From assembly GCA_003574685.1 (NCBI GenBank), contig QOCQ01000026.1, positions 1-64,000 of the forward strand: DNA of 64,000 nucleotides. The letters are read 5' to 3'. A program made the translations under genes and the position numbers. The notes under the pieces are model-generated. The model did not search any database. It was not told where the DNA came from and saw only the letters and a program-made list of their open reading frames with translations. Source of the DNA: Rhodospirillaceae bacterium SYSU D60007. Its GTDB lineage: Bacteria > Pseudomonadota > Alphaproteobacteria > Reyranellales > Reyranellaceae. Below are positions 25,175 through 34,990 of this stretch, one piece after another (position 1 is the stretch's first letter; each line of letters opens with the position of its first letter).

Positions 25175-26100
25175 ACGCCCACGCCGAGCTAGGCCAGGCC
25201 CAGGCCGCCTTTCGCGACGCGCTGATCGCGCACGGGCTGCTGATCCCGATGGGGGTCGACGGGCTCTACGGGCGCAGCGGTACCTTCGAGGAGGTGATCG
25301 AGCGGTTCAACGCGCTGGTCACGCGCCATGGCGGCCATGAAGGCGCCGAGATCATGCGCTTCCCGCCCTCCATCAGCCGGCAGGTCTTCGAGGAAAGCGG
25401 CTATCTCAAGAGCTTCCCGCAGCTCGCGGGCACCGTGCACAGCTTCATGGGCAACGACCGGGACCACCAGGCGCTGATCGAGAAGCTGCTGGCGAAAGAG
25501 GACTGGACCGCGGGCCAGAAGGCAACGCAGGTGGTGCTGACGCCGGCGGCCTGCTACCCGCTCTACCCTGTCGTGGCGGCGCGGGGACCGCTGCCCGCCG
25601 AGGGCGCGCTGCTCGATGTCTATTCCTGGTGCTTCCGCCATGAACCCTCGATCGACCCGGCGCGCATGCAGCAATTCCGCCAGCGCGAGTACGTGCGCAT
25701 CGGCACCGCCGCGCAGGTGATGGCCTTCCGCCAGCTCTGGATCGACCGCGGCACGGCGATCATGTCATCGCTGGGCATTCCCCTGCACGTCGATGTCGCC
25801 AACGATCCGTTCTTCGGCCGGGCGGGCCGCATGCTGGCCGCCAACCAGCGCGACCAGACGCTGAAGTTCGAGCTGCTGGTGCCGATCACCAGCAGCGAAA
25901 AGCCGACCGCCTGTCTCAGCTTCAACTATCACCAGGATCATTTCGGCCATGCCTGGGGGCTGCGCACGCATGACGGCGGCACCGCGCACACGGCCTGCGT
26001 CGGCTTCGGGGTGGAGCGCATCGCGCTGGCCCTTTTCAGGCACCACGGCCTCGACGTGAAGGCCTGGCCGCAGGCCGTGCGCGACCAGCTCTGGGGCTGA
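25171..26100 (+). CDS. Amino acid:[carrier protein] ligase, SerRS-like
   Basis: This 309-residue class II aminoacyl-tRNA-synthetase-like catalytic core has no tRNA-binding domain. The zinc site typical of the atypical-SerRS group is present: Cys128 (AACYPLYP), Glu173 (RQREYVRIG, which is also motif 2) and Cys276 (HTACVGFG). Motif 3 is [12 protein letters not shown]. Bradyrhizobium and Agrobacterium homologues are known to activate glycine or alanine and load it onto a carrier protein instead of tRNA. The overlap GTGA with the upstream gene, and the nearby ACP and DUF1839 genes, support this role. It should not be called seryl-tRNA synthetase. Confidence 0.88.
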   Translation: MNAHAELGQAQAAFRDALIAHGLLIPMGVDGLYGRSGTFEEVIERFNALVTRHGGHEGAEIMRFPPSISRQVFEESGYLKSFPQLAGTVHSFMGNDRDHQALIEKLLAKEDWTAGQKATQVVLTPAACYPLYPVVAARGPLPAEGALLDVYSWCFRHEPSIDPARMQQFRQREYVRIGTAAQVMAFRQLWIDRGTAIMSSLGIPLHVDVANDPFFGRAGRMLAANQRDQTLKFELLVPITSSEKPTACLSFNYHQDHFGHAWGLRTHDGGTAHTACVGFGVERIALALFRHHGLDVKAWPQAVRDQLWG

Positions 26101-26102
26101 CC

Positions 26103-27083
26103 ATGAGCGGCGTGCGCCTGCTGGCGATCGACCCCGCCACGTATCGCCCGCACGCGCTGCATGCGCCGGATCGCGTCTGGCTGGAAACGAATTGCTATGT
26201 CGACGTCTGGATCGAGGTGCTGCACGCCTTTGGCCTGGAGCCGCTGGCGGCGCTGGGCTTCACCGTCGGCCAGGACTTTGAAGGCGATCACTTCACCTTC
26301 TTCAAGTTCCCGCCCGAAGACCTGCGCGCCCTGTTCGGCCTGTCGGTGCAGGAGCTGGCGATCTACGACACGGTCGAAGGCCACGCGCTGGAGCAGCTCC
26401 GCCGCGGCCGCCTGCCGCTGGTCGAGGTCGACAGCTACTACCTGCCCGATACGCGCGGCACCGCCTATCGGCGGGCCCATGTGAAATCCACCATCGGGAT
26501 CGCCGCCCTCGATATCGATGCGCGCCGTATGGGTTATTTTCACAATACCGGGTACCATGCCGTCGAGGGCGAAGATTTCGACGGCCTCTTTCGCCGCCTG
26601 CCGGCACAGCAGGATCAGCCTGACGTGCTGTTTCCCTATGTCGAATTCGTCAAGCGTGATGGCCGTACGCTCGAAGGAAACGCCCTTCTTTCCGCTGCGC
26701 TGGCGCTGCTGAAGGATCACCTCGCGCGGCGGCCTGCCGGAGCCTTCGCGAGGTTCCGTGCCGATTTCCCCCGGCATCTCGAAATGCTGGCAGCACGCTC
26801 GCTCGACTATTTCCATCTCTATGCCTTCAACGTGCTGCGCCAGCTTGGCGCCAATTTCGAGCTTCTCGGCAGCCATATCCGGTGGCTCGGCAGCCACGGC
26901 GAAAGCGGTCTGGAAGGTGCGGCGGAAGGCTGCCTGCTGGTGGCGGAAGGTGCCAAGGCGCTGCAGTTCCAGCTGGCCCGCGCGGTGAACCGCAAGAAAT
27001 TTGGCGACTATGGCCCGGCGCTCGACGAGCTGGAGCGCGCCCACGATCTCGTGCTCAAAACGCTCGCCCGCCGCTACGGCTGA
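26103..27083 (+). CDS. DUF1839 family protein, probable BtrH-like acyltransferase
   Basis: This 326-residue protein is of the DUF1839 family, which usually accompanies amino acid:carrier ligases. The N-terminal half has a papain-like layout: Cys31 in LETNCYVDVWIEVLHA, Asp110 in PLVEVDSYYLPDT, and His126 in YRRAHVKSTIGI, followed by YFHNTGYHAVEG. This resembles the BtrH N-terminal domain that moves an acyl group from a carrier protein to an acceptor in butirosin synthesis. The second half is helical and of unknown role. It starts two bases after the ligase stop. The acceptor of a transferred aminoacyl group is unknown. Confidence 0.75.
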   Translation: MSGVRLLAIDPATYRPHALHAPDRVWLETNCYVDVWIEVLHAFGLEPLAALGFTVGQDFEGDHFTFFKFPPEDLRALFGLSVQELAIYDTVEGHALEQLRRGRLPLVEVDSYYLPDTRGTAYRRAHVKSTIGIAALDIDARRMGYFHNTGYHAVEGEDFDGLFRRLPAQQDQPDVLFPYVEFVKRDGRTLEGNALLSAALALLKDHLARRPAGAFARFRADFPRHLEMLAARSLDYFHLYAFNVLRQLGANFELLGSHIRWLGSHGESGLEGAAEGCLLVAEGAKALQFQLARAVNRKKFGDYGPALDELERAHDLVLKTLARRYG

Positions 27084-27239
27084 TCCCCCGCGAAAGGCAC
27101 TTGCCCTGGGACGCTCCAGGACGTGATCGCACGTCCTCTTTCCGTCACTTGTCCGCTTCCGGCGGCTATGGTTAATGCTGCGCGTTCACGCCATGGCCGC
27201 TTTCGGCATGCGGCGTGCAGCTTCAGGAGCCCCTCTCGC

Positions 27240-28124
27240 ATGTTTGCCCTTCCGCGCGCCGCGCGCACCGCCCTCCTGCTGGCACTGGTTGCGGCCGCGC
27301 CGGCTTTCGCCCAGACGCCGCCAGCGGCCACCCCGCCCGCCGATCCCGTCGTGGCGACGGTCAACGGCCAGACGATCAGGCTGTCGGACGTCGTGGCGGC
27401 ACAGGCGGACCTCCCCCAGCAGTATCGCGGTCTGCCGCTGGAGCGTCTGTATCCGGCACTGCTGGAGCGCATGATCGACGCCAAGCTGCAGCTCGCCGAA
27501 GCGCGCAAGGCCAAGGTAGAGGACACCGAGGCCTACAAGAAGCGTCTGGCCAGTCTGGAGGAGCGCCTCCTGCAGGAACAATACCTGGTGCAGGAGATCG
27601 AGAAGCGCGTCACGCCCAAGGCGCTGAAGGAAGCCTACGACAAGAAGCTCCGCGACATCCCGCCGGAGGAAGAGGTCAAGGCGCGCCACATCCTGGTCGC
27701 GGATGAAGCAGCGGCCAAGGCCGTGATCGAGGACCTGAAGAAGGGCGGCGACTTCGAGAAGATCGCGAAGGACAAGTCCACCGACAAGGCCTCCGGCGCC
27801 CAGGGCGGTGATCTCGGCTGGTTCAAGAAGGGCGACATGGTCAAGGAGTTCGCCGAAGCGGCCTTCATGCTCAAGAAGGGCGAAACCACCCAGACGCCGA
27901 TAAAGAGCCAGTTCGGCTATCACATCATCCGCCTCGATGACCGCCGCGCCGCGGCGCCGCCGTCCATGGAGGAGATGGAAGAAGAGCTGCGCGCCGAGCT
28001 GTCCCGCGAAGCCTATGGCCAGATGATGGAAGGGCTGCGCAAGAACGCAAAGATCGAGAAGTTCAACATGGACGGCTCCAAGCCTTCGGAGACGCCGCCG
28101 GCACCGCCCGGCAACAAGAAATAG
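27240..28124 (+). CDS. Parvulin-type peptidylprolyl isomerase (SurA/PrsA-like foldase)
   Basis: This 294-residue secreted folding factor has a signal peptide (MFALPRAARTALLLALVAAAPAFAQ), an N-terminal SurA-like domain beginning DPVVATVNGQTIRLSDV, and a parvulin domain at about residues 137-250 with VKARHILVADEAAAKAV, GGDLGWFKKGDMVKEFAEAAF and SQFGYHIIRLDDRR, the full catalytic pattern. It helps outer-membrane or periplasmic proteins fold. Its C-terminus is proline-rich and basic. AGGAG precedes the start. The order foldase, argJ, mutT is a common alphaproteobacterial arrangement. Confidence 0.9.
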   Translation: MFALPRAARTALLLALVAAAPAFAQTPPAATPPADPVVATVNGQTIRLSDVVAAQADLPQQYRGLPLERLYPALLERMIDAKLQLAEARKAKVEDTEAYKKRLASLEERLLQEQYLVQEIEKRVTPKALKEAYDKKLRDIPPEEEVKARHILVADEAAAKAVIEDLKKGGDFEKIAKDKSTDKASGAQGGDLGWFKKGDMVKEFAEAAFMLKKGETTQTPIKSQFGYHIIRLDDRRAAAPPSMEEMEEELRAELSREAYGQMMEGLRKNAKIEKFNMDGSKPSETPPAPPGNKK

Positions 28125-28305
28125 GAAGTTCCGGCATCCCGCCATCGCACCAATCGCGGCCCACGTGGCGGCCTGCGATAAAGGCGCGACTTTGCCTTGG
28201 CATTTGGTGTAGGCTTGCGAGCAGGGTTCGGCGCGTTCCTGCGGGGCGCGCCGCCGTTTTGGGGTCCCTGCGCGACAAACATCAATACAAGGCCTCGAAG
28301 CGCCA

Positions 28306-29544
28306 ATGAACGCACCGCCTTCCGTATCGCCGCTGGCGCCCGCAGCGACGCCGACACTGCCCCGGATCGCGGGCGTGAAGCTGGGCGCGGTCGAGGCCAA
28401 CATCCGCTACAGGGGACGGACCGACCTCATGCTGGCCGTCATGCCGGCGGGCGCGGTGATCGCGGGTGTGCTGACCAGGTCGAAGACCGCCTCGGCGCCC
28501 GTGGAGTGGTGCCGCAAGAACCTGTCCCGCGGCAAGGTGCGGGCCATTCTGGCCAACGCGGGCAACGCCAACGCCTTTACGGGCAAGGCCGGCGACAAGT
28601 CCGTCGAGGAGGCCACGCGCGCGGTGGCCCAGGCGCTGGGCTGCGCACGCAACGAGGTGTTCATGGCCTCGACCGGCGTTATTGGCGAGCCGCTCGATCC
28701 GGCGCCCTTCGCGAAACACGTGCCGGCTCTCGTCAAGGCAGTGCGCGAGGATGGCTGGCGGGACGCCGCCGCCGCCATCATGACGACGGACACGTTCCCG
28801 AAGCTGGCAACGCGGCGCTGCAAGATCGGCGAGGGCACGGTCACCATCAACGGCTTCGCCAAGGGCTCGGGCATGATCGCGCCGGACATGGCGACCATGC
28901 TGGCCTTCGCCTTCACCGATGCGAAGATACCGGCCCCGACATTGCAGAAGCTGCTGTCGGATGCCGCCGACAAGTCGTTCAACTGCATCACGGTGGACGG
29001 CGATACCTCCACCAGCGACACGCTGTTGCTGGTCGCCACGGGAGCCGCCCGCCACGCGCGCATCGAAGAAGCCGATGATCCGATGCTGGCCGACTTCCGG
29101 CGGGCGCTCGATGAACTGATGATCGAATTGGCCCAGCTTGTCGCCCGCGACGGCGAAGGCGCGTCCAAGTTCGTGACGATCAATGTCAGCGGCGCCACCA
29201 GCAACGGTGCTGCGCGCAAGATCGGCCTGTCGGTGGCCAACTCGCCGCTGGTCAAGACGGCCATCGCCGGCGAGGACGCCAACTGGGGCCGCATCGTTAT
29301 GGCTGTCGGCAAGTCGGGCGAAAAGGCCGACCGCGACAAGCTGCGCATTTCCATCGGTGGCGTGCGTATCACCGATGGCGGCCAGGTGGTGCCGAAATAC
29401 GACGAGACGCCCGTGGTAAAGCACATCAAGGGCCGCGAGGTGACGATCGACATCGAGCTGGGGCTGGGTCGCGGCAAGTGCACCGTATGGACCTGCGACC
29501 TGACACACCGCTACATCGACATCAACGGCAGCTACCGCAGCTAG
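28306..29544 (+). CDS. argJ: Bifunctional glutamate N-acetyltransferase/amino-acid acetyltransferase ArgJ
   Basis: This 412-residue enzyme transfers acetyl from N-acetylornithine to glutamate and can also use acetyl-CoA, closing the cycle in arginine synthesis. The autocleavage and nucleophile motif is GMIAPDMATMLAF, in which Thr197 becomes the N-terminus of the beta chain. ANAGNANAFTG near residue 83, ASTGVIGEPL near 121 and the final VWTCDLTHRYIDINGSYRS are family hallmarks. The length is normal. It follows the foldase gene after about 180 bases with no gene between and is probably cotranscribed with mutT downstream. Confidence 0.93.
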   Translation: MNAPPSVSPLAPAATPTLPRIAGVKLGAVEANIRYRGRTDLMLAVMPAGAVIAGVLTRSKTASAPVEWCRKNLSRGKVRAILANAGNANAFTGKAGDKSVEEATRAVAQALGCARNEVFMASTGVIGEPLDPAPFAKHVPALVKAVREDGWRDAAAAIMTTDTFPKLATRRCKIGEGTVTINGFAKGSGMIAPDMATMLAFAFTDAKIPAPTLQKLLSDAADKSFNCITVDGDTSTSDTLLLVATGAARHARIEEADDPMLADFRRALDELMIELAQLVARDGEGASKFVTINVSGATSNGAARKIGLSVANSPLVKTAIAGEDANWGRIVMAVGKSGEKADRDKLRISIGGVRITDGGQVVPKYDETPVVKHIKGREVTIDIELGLGRGKCTVWTCDLTHRYIDINGSYRS

Positions 29545-29566
29545 CGCGCTGTACGCCCGGACGGCG

Positions 29567-30022
29567 ATGAGTTCTCCCGATCCCTTCGAAGCCTGCGCCG
29601 GCGGGCCGCCACCGTTGGGCGGGCGCAGGCTGGTGCTGGTCGCGGCCGTGGCGCTGATCGATGCCGACGGGCGCGTGCTGATTGCCCAGCGCCCCGCCGG
29701 CAAGCCGATGGCCGGGCTGTGGGAGTTCCCCGGCGGCAAGGTCGACGAAGGCGAGACGCCGGAGGAGGCGCTGGTCCGCGAGCTGCACGAGGAGCTGGGC
29801 ATCGAAACCAGGGAAAGCTGCCTGGCGCCGATCGCCTTCGCCTCGCACGGCTACGAAAGCTTCCACCTGCTGATGCCGCTTTATGCCTGCCGCCAATGGC
29901 GCGGCATCCCGCGTCCGCGCGAAGGCCAGGCGCTGAAATGGGTGGCCGTCCCTGCCTTGCGCGACTACCCGATGCCGCCCGCCGACCTGCCGCTGGTCGC
30001 GCAACTGCGCGATTTGCTCTGA
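29567..30022 (+). CDS. mutT: Nudix hydrolase MutT, 8-oxo-dGTP diphosphatase
   Basis: This 151-residue nucleotide-pool sanitising enzyme shows the Nudix box GGKVDEGETPEEALVRELHEELGI at residues about 54-77, with the REXXEEXG core intact. It sits directly after argJ, 22 bases apart, as in many alphaproteobacteria. The N-terminal 25 residues before LVLVAAVALIDADGRVLIAQRP are variable, so the start could lie slightly downstream. It probably removes oxidised dGTP. Confidence 0.88.
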   Translation: MSSPDPFEACAGGPPPLGGRRLVLVAAVALIDADGRVLIAQRPAGKPMAGLWEFPGGKVDEGETPEEALVRELHEELGIETRESCLAPIAFASHGYESFHLLMPLYACRQWRGIPRPREGQALKWVAVPALRDYPMPPADLPLVAQLRDLL

Positions 30023-30090
30023 TCTGACGCCACCATATGGCGCAAAAGCTTCCGCCGCGGCGAAGGCTGTCGAGAGACAGTGTCGAGTAG

Positions 30091-30177
30091 CCTTCATGGT
30101 GAGCTTGTCGAACCATGAAGGCGTCGCACAGCGGCAGCGTGAGCTGCTTCATGGTTCGACAAGCTCACCATGAAGCA
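30091..30177. repeat. Family R2 double-hairpin repeat
   Basis: Two hairpins, CCTTCATGGTGAGCTTG..ACCATGAAGG (30091 on) and TGCTTCATGGTTCGACAAG..ATGAAGCA (ending 30177), are separated by about 21 bases. The element lies between the convergent mutT and membrane-protein genes, so it may serve both as terminator. Confidence 0.8.
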
Positions 30178-30196
30178 GGTTTTCTAGCGCCCGCGG

Positions 30197-31009
30197 TCAG
30201 GGCGGTGGTTGCCGCAGCGGGCCGCCGGGGGCCCAGCCGGTCAGCGCACGGAAGATCAGCGCCTGGACCGTGACCAGCGGTGCGATGCAGACGTAGGCGA
30301 AGGTTTCGGACAGCAGTGTTACCACCAACCATGGGCCTGCCGTCAGGGGCCCGCCGAAAATGCCCAGCGACAGGGCCAGCAGCATCGCGGTGGCAATCGC
30401 CTTCACGATCATGCCGATGATCATCAGCAGCAGCAGCGCGAACAGGATCGCGGGCCCATTGCCCTTGCCGTAGCGCCATGACAGATGCGGCGACCACGCC
30501 ATGTCCACCGACGGGGCCACCAGACCGAAGCTCAGGCGCAGGGCGATGATGGCCGTGATGGTGAAGGCCACGCCGACCGGCATGGCCGAGGCCACACCCG
30601 GCGGCAGCGGACCCGATGCCGGCACCTCCATGGGCCATGGCATCAGCAGCCAGAACAAGGCGTGCAGGATGATCGGTATGGCCGAAATCAGCAGCAACTG
30701 ACCGAGATAGCCCTGCTCGCGCGCCGTCCAGCCGAAGCCCGGCGTGCCACTCACCGCCGCTGGCCCCAGCAGAACCAGCCTGTACCACGCAACGGCAAAC
30801 ATGGCCGTCGGGATAAAGTCGACCAGCTTGATGGCCATCGCTTCCAGCGGCTCGATCCGTTCCCCGCTGATCCAGCGACCGGCCAGTTGCAAGCCCACAC
30901 TGATGATGGTCGGCACCAGAATGATGTCGAGCAGAGCCCGTATGTTGCCGGTCACCCGGCTGAAGGCCTCGGTGATCAGGTCGGAGAAGACGAGTCGCGG
31001 CGGTTCCAC
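30197..31009 (-). CDS. Hypothetical multi-pass inner-membrane protein
   Basis: This protein of about 270 residues has roughly six hydrophobic segments, for example IILVPTIISVGLQLAG, FAVAWYRLVLLGPAAV, LLLISAIPIILHALFWLL, GVAFTITAIIALRLSFGLV and LFALLLLMIIGMIVKAI. I do not recognise a domain. The N-terminus is uncertain: there is no ATG near the conserved start, and a GTG at 31009 (VEPPRLVFSDL) or a TTG at about 31030 could serve. It lies downstream of the methyltransferase gene on the same strand, about 40 bases apart, and may be cotranscribed. Confidence 0.55.
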   Translation of the reverse strand: MEPPRLVFSDLITEAFSRVTGNIRALLDIILVPTIISVGLQLAGRWISGERIEPLEAMAIKLVDFIPTAMFAVAWYRLVLLGPAAVSGTPGFGWTAREQGYLGQLLLISAIPIILHALFWLLMPWPMEVPASGPLPPGVASAMPVGVAFTITAIIALRLSFGLVAPSVDMAWSPHLSWRYGKGNGPAILFALLLLMIIGMIVKAIATAMLLALSLGIFGGPLTAGPWLVVTLLSETFAYVCIAPLVTVQALIFRALTGWAPGGPLRQPPP

Positions 31010-31052
31010 GCCAACAAGATAGGAAGCCAAAGGGGGCCTGCGCCAGTAGAGA

Positions 31053-31985
31053 CTAGCGCCCCGCCTTCTCCCCGGCCGGGCGCTCGATGGTGCCCAGCGC
31101 GTCGGCGAGGCGGGTTGTCGCCGTTCCGGGCCGCAGCGGCCGGGGCTGGGCGGCGTGCGGGGCCCAGCCATGCAGGTACAGCACTTCGAAACTGGCGGCG
31201 ACACGCCCGTCGGGGCCGGCATGGCGCGCCTCGTAGATCGCCGCCGCCCGGGCCAGCACCTCGCGCCGCGTCAGGACCATGCGGCGCTCCCGCACGGCAT
31301 TGCTTTCGGCCATGGCCCGCAGATCGCGCATCAGCGCCAGGGCATCCGCGTAGCGGACCTCGATGGTTTCCGTGTCCGCCACCGGCATGGCAAAGCCCGC
31401 CCGCTGCAGAAGGCCGGCGGCATCGCGCAACTGGGCGAACGGCGAAACCCGCGGGCTGAGGCCGCCAGCGACGTCGCTTTCAGCCTGCGCCAGCGCCTGG
31501 CGCAATTGCCACAGGGTTTCCCCACCCAGTAGCGCCGCGAGGAAGAGCCCGTCGGGCTTGAGCGCACGGCAAATCTGGGTCAGCGCGCCCGGCAGGTCAT
31601 TGACCCAGTGCAGCGCCATCGCACTCAGCACGAGATCGACCGATGCGGGCGCCAGCGGGAGCAGTTCCTCATCCGCAACGACGGCAGGACCATTGGCCGC
31701 GGCCCGGCGGGCAAACTCCAGCGCGCCATCGAGGGCCATAAGCGTCCCGATACCACCGCGCCGGATGCCGTCAGGACGCATCAGGGCCGCGCCGATTTCG
31801 CCGCCGTGACAACCGAGATCGACGGCAAGCGGAAACGTGCGCCGGACATCGTCAAGTCGCTCGACCAGCCGCCCGGCAATCTCGCGCTTCAAAAACGCGG
31901 CCCCGTTCCAGTCCCGGGCCGCGCGCTCCCGCCGCCGCCGCACCAGATCACGGTCAAAGACCAGCATGGGGTCAGGCGTTGTCAT
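31053..31985 (-). CDS. Class I SAM-dependent methyltransferase domain protein (NDUFAF5/BioC-like)
   Basis: This 310-residue protein begins with FDRDLVRRRRERAARDW, the hallmark of the alphaproteobacterial group related to mitochondrial NDUFAF5. SAM-binding motif I is AVDLGCHGGEIGAAL near residue 55, and VDLVLSAMALHWVNDLPGAL near 117 is motif II/III. NDUFAF5 hydroxylates an arginine in complex I, and the bacterial role is not settled; BioC-like malonyl-ACP methylation is the other reading. It is divergent from the aldolase gene. In many alphaproteobacteria this gene is divergent from comF, and here an aldolase gene lies between them. Confidence 0.75.
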   Translation of the reverse strand: MTTPDPMLVFDRDLVRRRRERAARDWNGAAFLKREIAGRLVERLDDVRRTFPLAVDLGCHGGEIGAALMRPDGIRRGGIGTLMALDGALEFARRAAANGPAVVADEELLPLAPASVDLVLSAMALHWVNDLPGALTQICRALKPDGLFLAALLGGETLWQLRQALAQAESDVAGGLSPRVSPFAQLRDAAGLLQRAGFAMPVADTETIEVRYADALALMRDLRAMAESNAVRERRMVLTRREVLARAAAIYEARHAGPDGRVAASFEVLYLHGWAPHAAQPRPLRPGTATTRLADALGTIERPAGEKAGR

Positions 31986-32093
31986 GGACCTCTTCTACCC
32001 CTGTCTCTCGCATCAGGCCACGCGGCACTCGCTCGACAGCAGGCATCCCGAGCCGCTATGTCTGGTGCCGCCGCCTGCTTGCCAGGAGACACA

Positions 32094-32735
32094 ATGTCGC
32101 CCGAAAGCCGCGCCCGCGAGGAGATCTGCCGGATTGGCGAGAGCCTGTACCGCCGCGGCTACACGGTGGGCTCTGCCGGCAACATCAGCGCCCGGCTCGA
32201 CGATGGTTTTCTGATCACGCCGACCGACGCCTGCCTCGGCTTCCTCGACCCGGCCTCCCTGGCCAGGCTGGATCGCGACGGAACCCAGATTTCTGGCGCG
32301 CGTGCGTCGAAAACTATCCTGCTGCACCGGGCGATCTACGACGCCCGGCCGGATGCCAGGGGCATGGTGCACACGCATTCGACCAGCCTCGTAGCCCTCA
32401 CCATGCTGCCGAGCATCGACCCCAACGATGTCCTGCCGCCGATCACACCCTATTTCGTGATGAAGGTCGGCCACGTGCCGATGATCCCCTACCGGCGGCC
32501 CGGCGATCCTGCCGTGATCGACCTTGTGCTGGCCCATGCGGATGGCGTGCGGGCCGTGCTGCTGGAGCGTCTCGGGCCACTGGTCTGGCATGACAGCGTA
32601 TCGGCCGCCTGTTACGCGCTGGAGGAGCTGGAGGAAACCGCGAAGCTGTGGCTGCTGCTGCGCGAGGTACGGCCGCCGCCGCTGACGCAGGCGCAAATCG
32701 ACGACATCTGCCGCACATTCGGCGTCCGGTACTGA
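32094..32735 (+). CDS. Class II aldolase/adducin family protein
   Basis: This 213-residue zinc aldolase or decarboxylase has the class II motif GYTVGSAGNISARLDDGFLITPTDACLGFLDP, the catalytic Glu region, and the zinc-binding MVHTHSTSLVALT near residue 90 with the third His later in the chain. The pattern resembles OtnC-type 3-oxo-tetronate 4-phosphate decarboxylases. CCAGGAG precedes the ATG at 32094; longer upstream reading frames overlap the methyltransferase gene and are spurious. It starts eight bases before comF, so the pair are cotranscribed, although their functions look unrelated. Confidence 0.8.
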   Translation: MSPESRAREEICRIGESLYRRGYTVGSAGNISARLDDGFLITPTDACLGFLDPASLARLDRDGTQISGARASKTILLHRAIYDARPDARGMVHTHSTSLVALTMLPSIDPNDVLPPITPYFVMKVGHVPMIPYRRPGDPAVIDLVLAHADGVRAVLLERLGPLVWHDSVSAACYALEELEETAKLWLLLREVRPPPLTQAQIDDICRTFGVRY

Positions 32736-32742
32736 ACGCGCC

Positions 32743-33498
32743 ATGGATTTGCGCCAGGCGGCCCGCCAATACGCCAGCATGGCACTCGATGCCTTGCTGC
32801 CGCCGCTGTGCCTGTCCTGCCGCGCGGCGGTTGATTCACCGGGCGCGCTGTGCGCCGCCTGCTGGTCGAAGATCGAGTTCATTGCCGCGCCGCTCTGCGC
32901 CTGCTGCGGCTTTCCGCTGGAGATCGCAACGGACGCTGATGCGCTGTGCGCCGCCTGCCTCGCCCGCCCGCCGCGCTATCGCCGGGCGCGCGCCGTCTTC
33001 CGCTACACTGACGACTCGCGCCATCTCGTTCTGATGTTCAAGCACGCGGATCGTCTGGATCCGGTGCCCACCTTCGGACGCTGGCTGACCCGGGCCGGCG
33101 CGGCGCTGCTGGCCGATGCCGATCTGGTCGCGCCGGTGCCGCTGCATCGCTGGCGGCTGCTGTGGCGGCGCTACAATCAATCGGCCGAGCTGGCGCGCGC
33201 GATCGGACGGGCAAGCGACAGGCGTGTCGTACCGGATCTGCTGGTGCGCCACCGCCGCACACCTTCACAGGCCGAGCTGACCGCCCGCGAACGGCAACGC
33301 AACGTAGCCGGAGCGTTCCGCCTGAACGGCCGCCACCGCGAATTGGTACGCGACAGAACGGTCCTGCTGGTTGATGACGTGCTGACGACCGGCGCAACCG
33401 TCGAGGCATGTACCCGCACCCTGCTGCGCGCCGGCGCCACCGCCGTCGACGTCCTCACCCTGGCCCGCGTGGTCCGCCCGCAGGTCCGGGTGCCGTAA
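32743..33498 (+). CDS. comF: ComF family phosphoribosyltransferase-like protein
   Basis: This 251-residue protein has the N-terminal zinc fingers (Cys23/26/37/40, then CACCG and CAAC near 52-72) followed by a type I phosphoribosyltransferase domain with the PRPP motif VLLVDDVLTTGATVEAC near residue 206. ComF proteins are needed for DNA uptake in naturally competent bacteria; in alphaproteobacteria they are widespread and the role is less clear. In related genomes comF is normally followed by grxC and a nitrilase-family gene. Those two lie 9 kb away here, after the sulfur genes. Confidence 0.85.
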   Translation: MDLRQAARQYASMALDALLPPLCLSCRAAVDSPGALCAACWSKIEFIAAPLCACCGFPLEIATDADALCAACLARPPRYRRARAVFRYTDDSRHLVLMFKHADRLDPVPTFGRWLTRAGAALLADADLVAPVPLHRWRLLWRRYNQSAELARAIGRASDRRVVPDLLVRHRRTPSQAELTARERQRNVAGAFRLNGRHRELVRDRTVLLVDDVLTTGATVEACTRTLLRAGATAVDVLTLARVVRPQVRVP

Positions 33499-33556
33499 CC
33501 TGATTACTCGCCTCGCTCCGCTGACGCATACAAGGCGAGGTACAGCGCCGAAATAG

Positions 33557-33643
33557 CCTTCATGGTGAGCCTGTCGAACCATGAAGGCGCCGCGGGGCGG
33601 CCGTGCGGGCTGCTTCATGGTTCGACAGGCTCACCATGAAGCA
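33557..33643. repeat. Family R2 double-hairpin repeat
   Basis: Hairpins CCTTCATGGTGAGCCTG..ACCATGAAGG (33557 on) and TGCTTCATGGTTCGACAGG..ATGAAGCA (ending 33643) flank a 22-base spacer. This copy lies directly 3' of comF and close to an R1 copy, so two different repeat families mark the left edge of the sulfur gene block. Confidence 0.8.
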
Positions 33644-33713
33644 GTTTTCTGTCGGCGACAGTCGCTCAGCGGAGCCAGCCGGGTAACCAGATTCGCATAC
33701 GGCCTCAGCACCT

Positions 33714-33835
33714 CCTTCCCCCGGAGGGGGAAGGTGCCCGAAGGGCGGAAGGGGGATCTCTCAACCCGTGCCGCCGTACTTGTTGAGGCATCCCCCTTCC
33801 GGCGCTGCGCGCCACCTTCCCCCTCCGGGGGAAGG
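33714..33835. repeat. Family R1 inverted repeat
   Basis: Arms CCTTCCCCC..GGGGGAAGG at 33714-33735 and at 33815-33835, with the inner pair GCCCGAAGGGCGGAAGGGGGAT facing CATCCCCCTTCCGGCGCTGCGC. It lies between the convergent comF and cysA genes. Confidence 0.75.
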
Positions 33836-33870
33836 CTTACAAAGAGGTGGTGAGCCGCGGCCGCCGTCCG

Positions 33871-34989
<1,119 letters not shown>

Positions 34990-34990
34990 G

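Noticed and set aside
25171-26100. Seryl-tRNA synthetase.
   Set aside because: The protein is only a catalytic core with the Cys-Glu-Cys zinc site of the atypical group, with no tRNA-binding arm, and lies with an ACP and DUF1839; amino acid:carrier ligase fits better.
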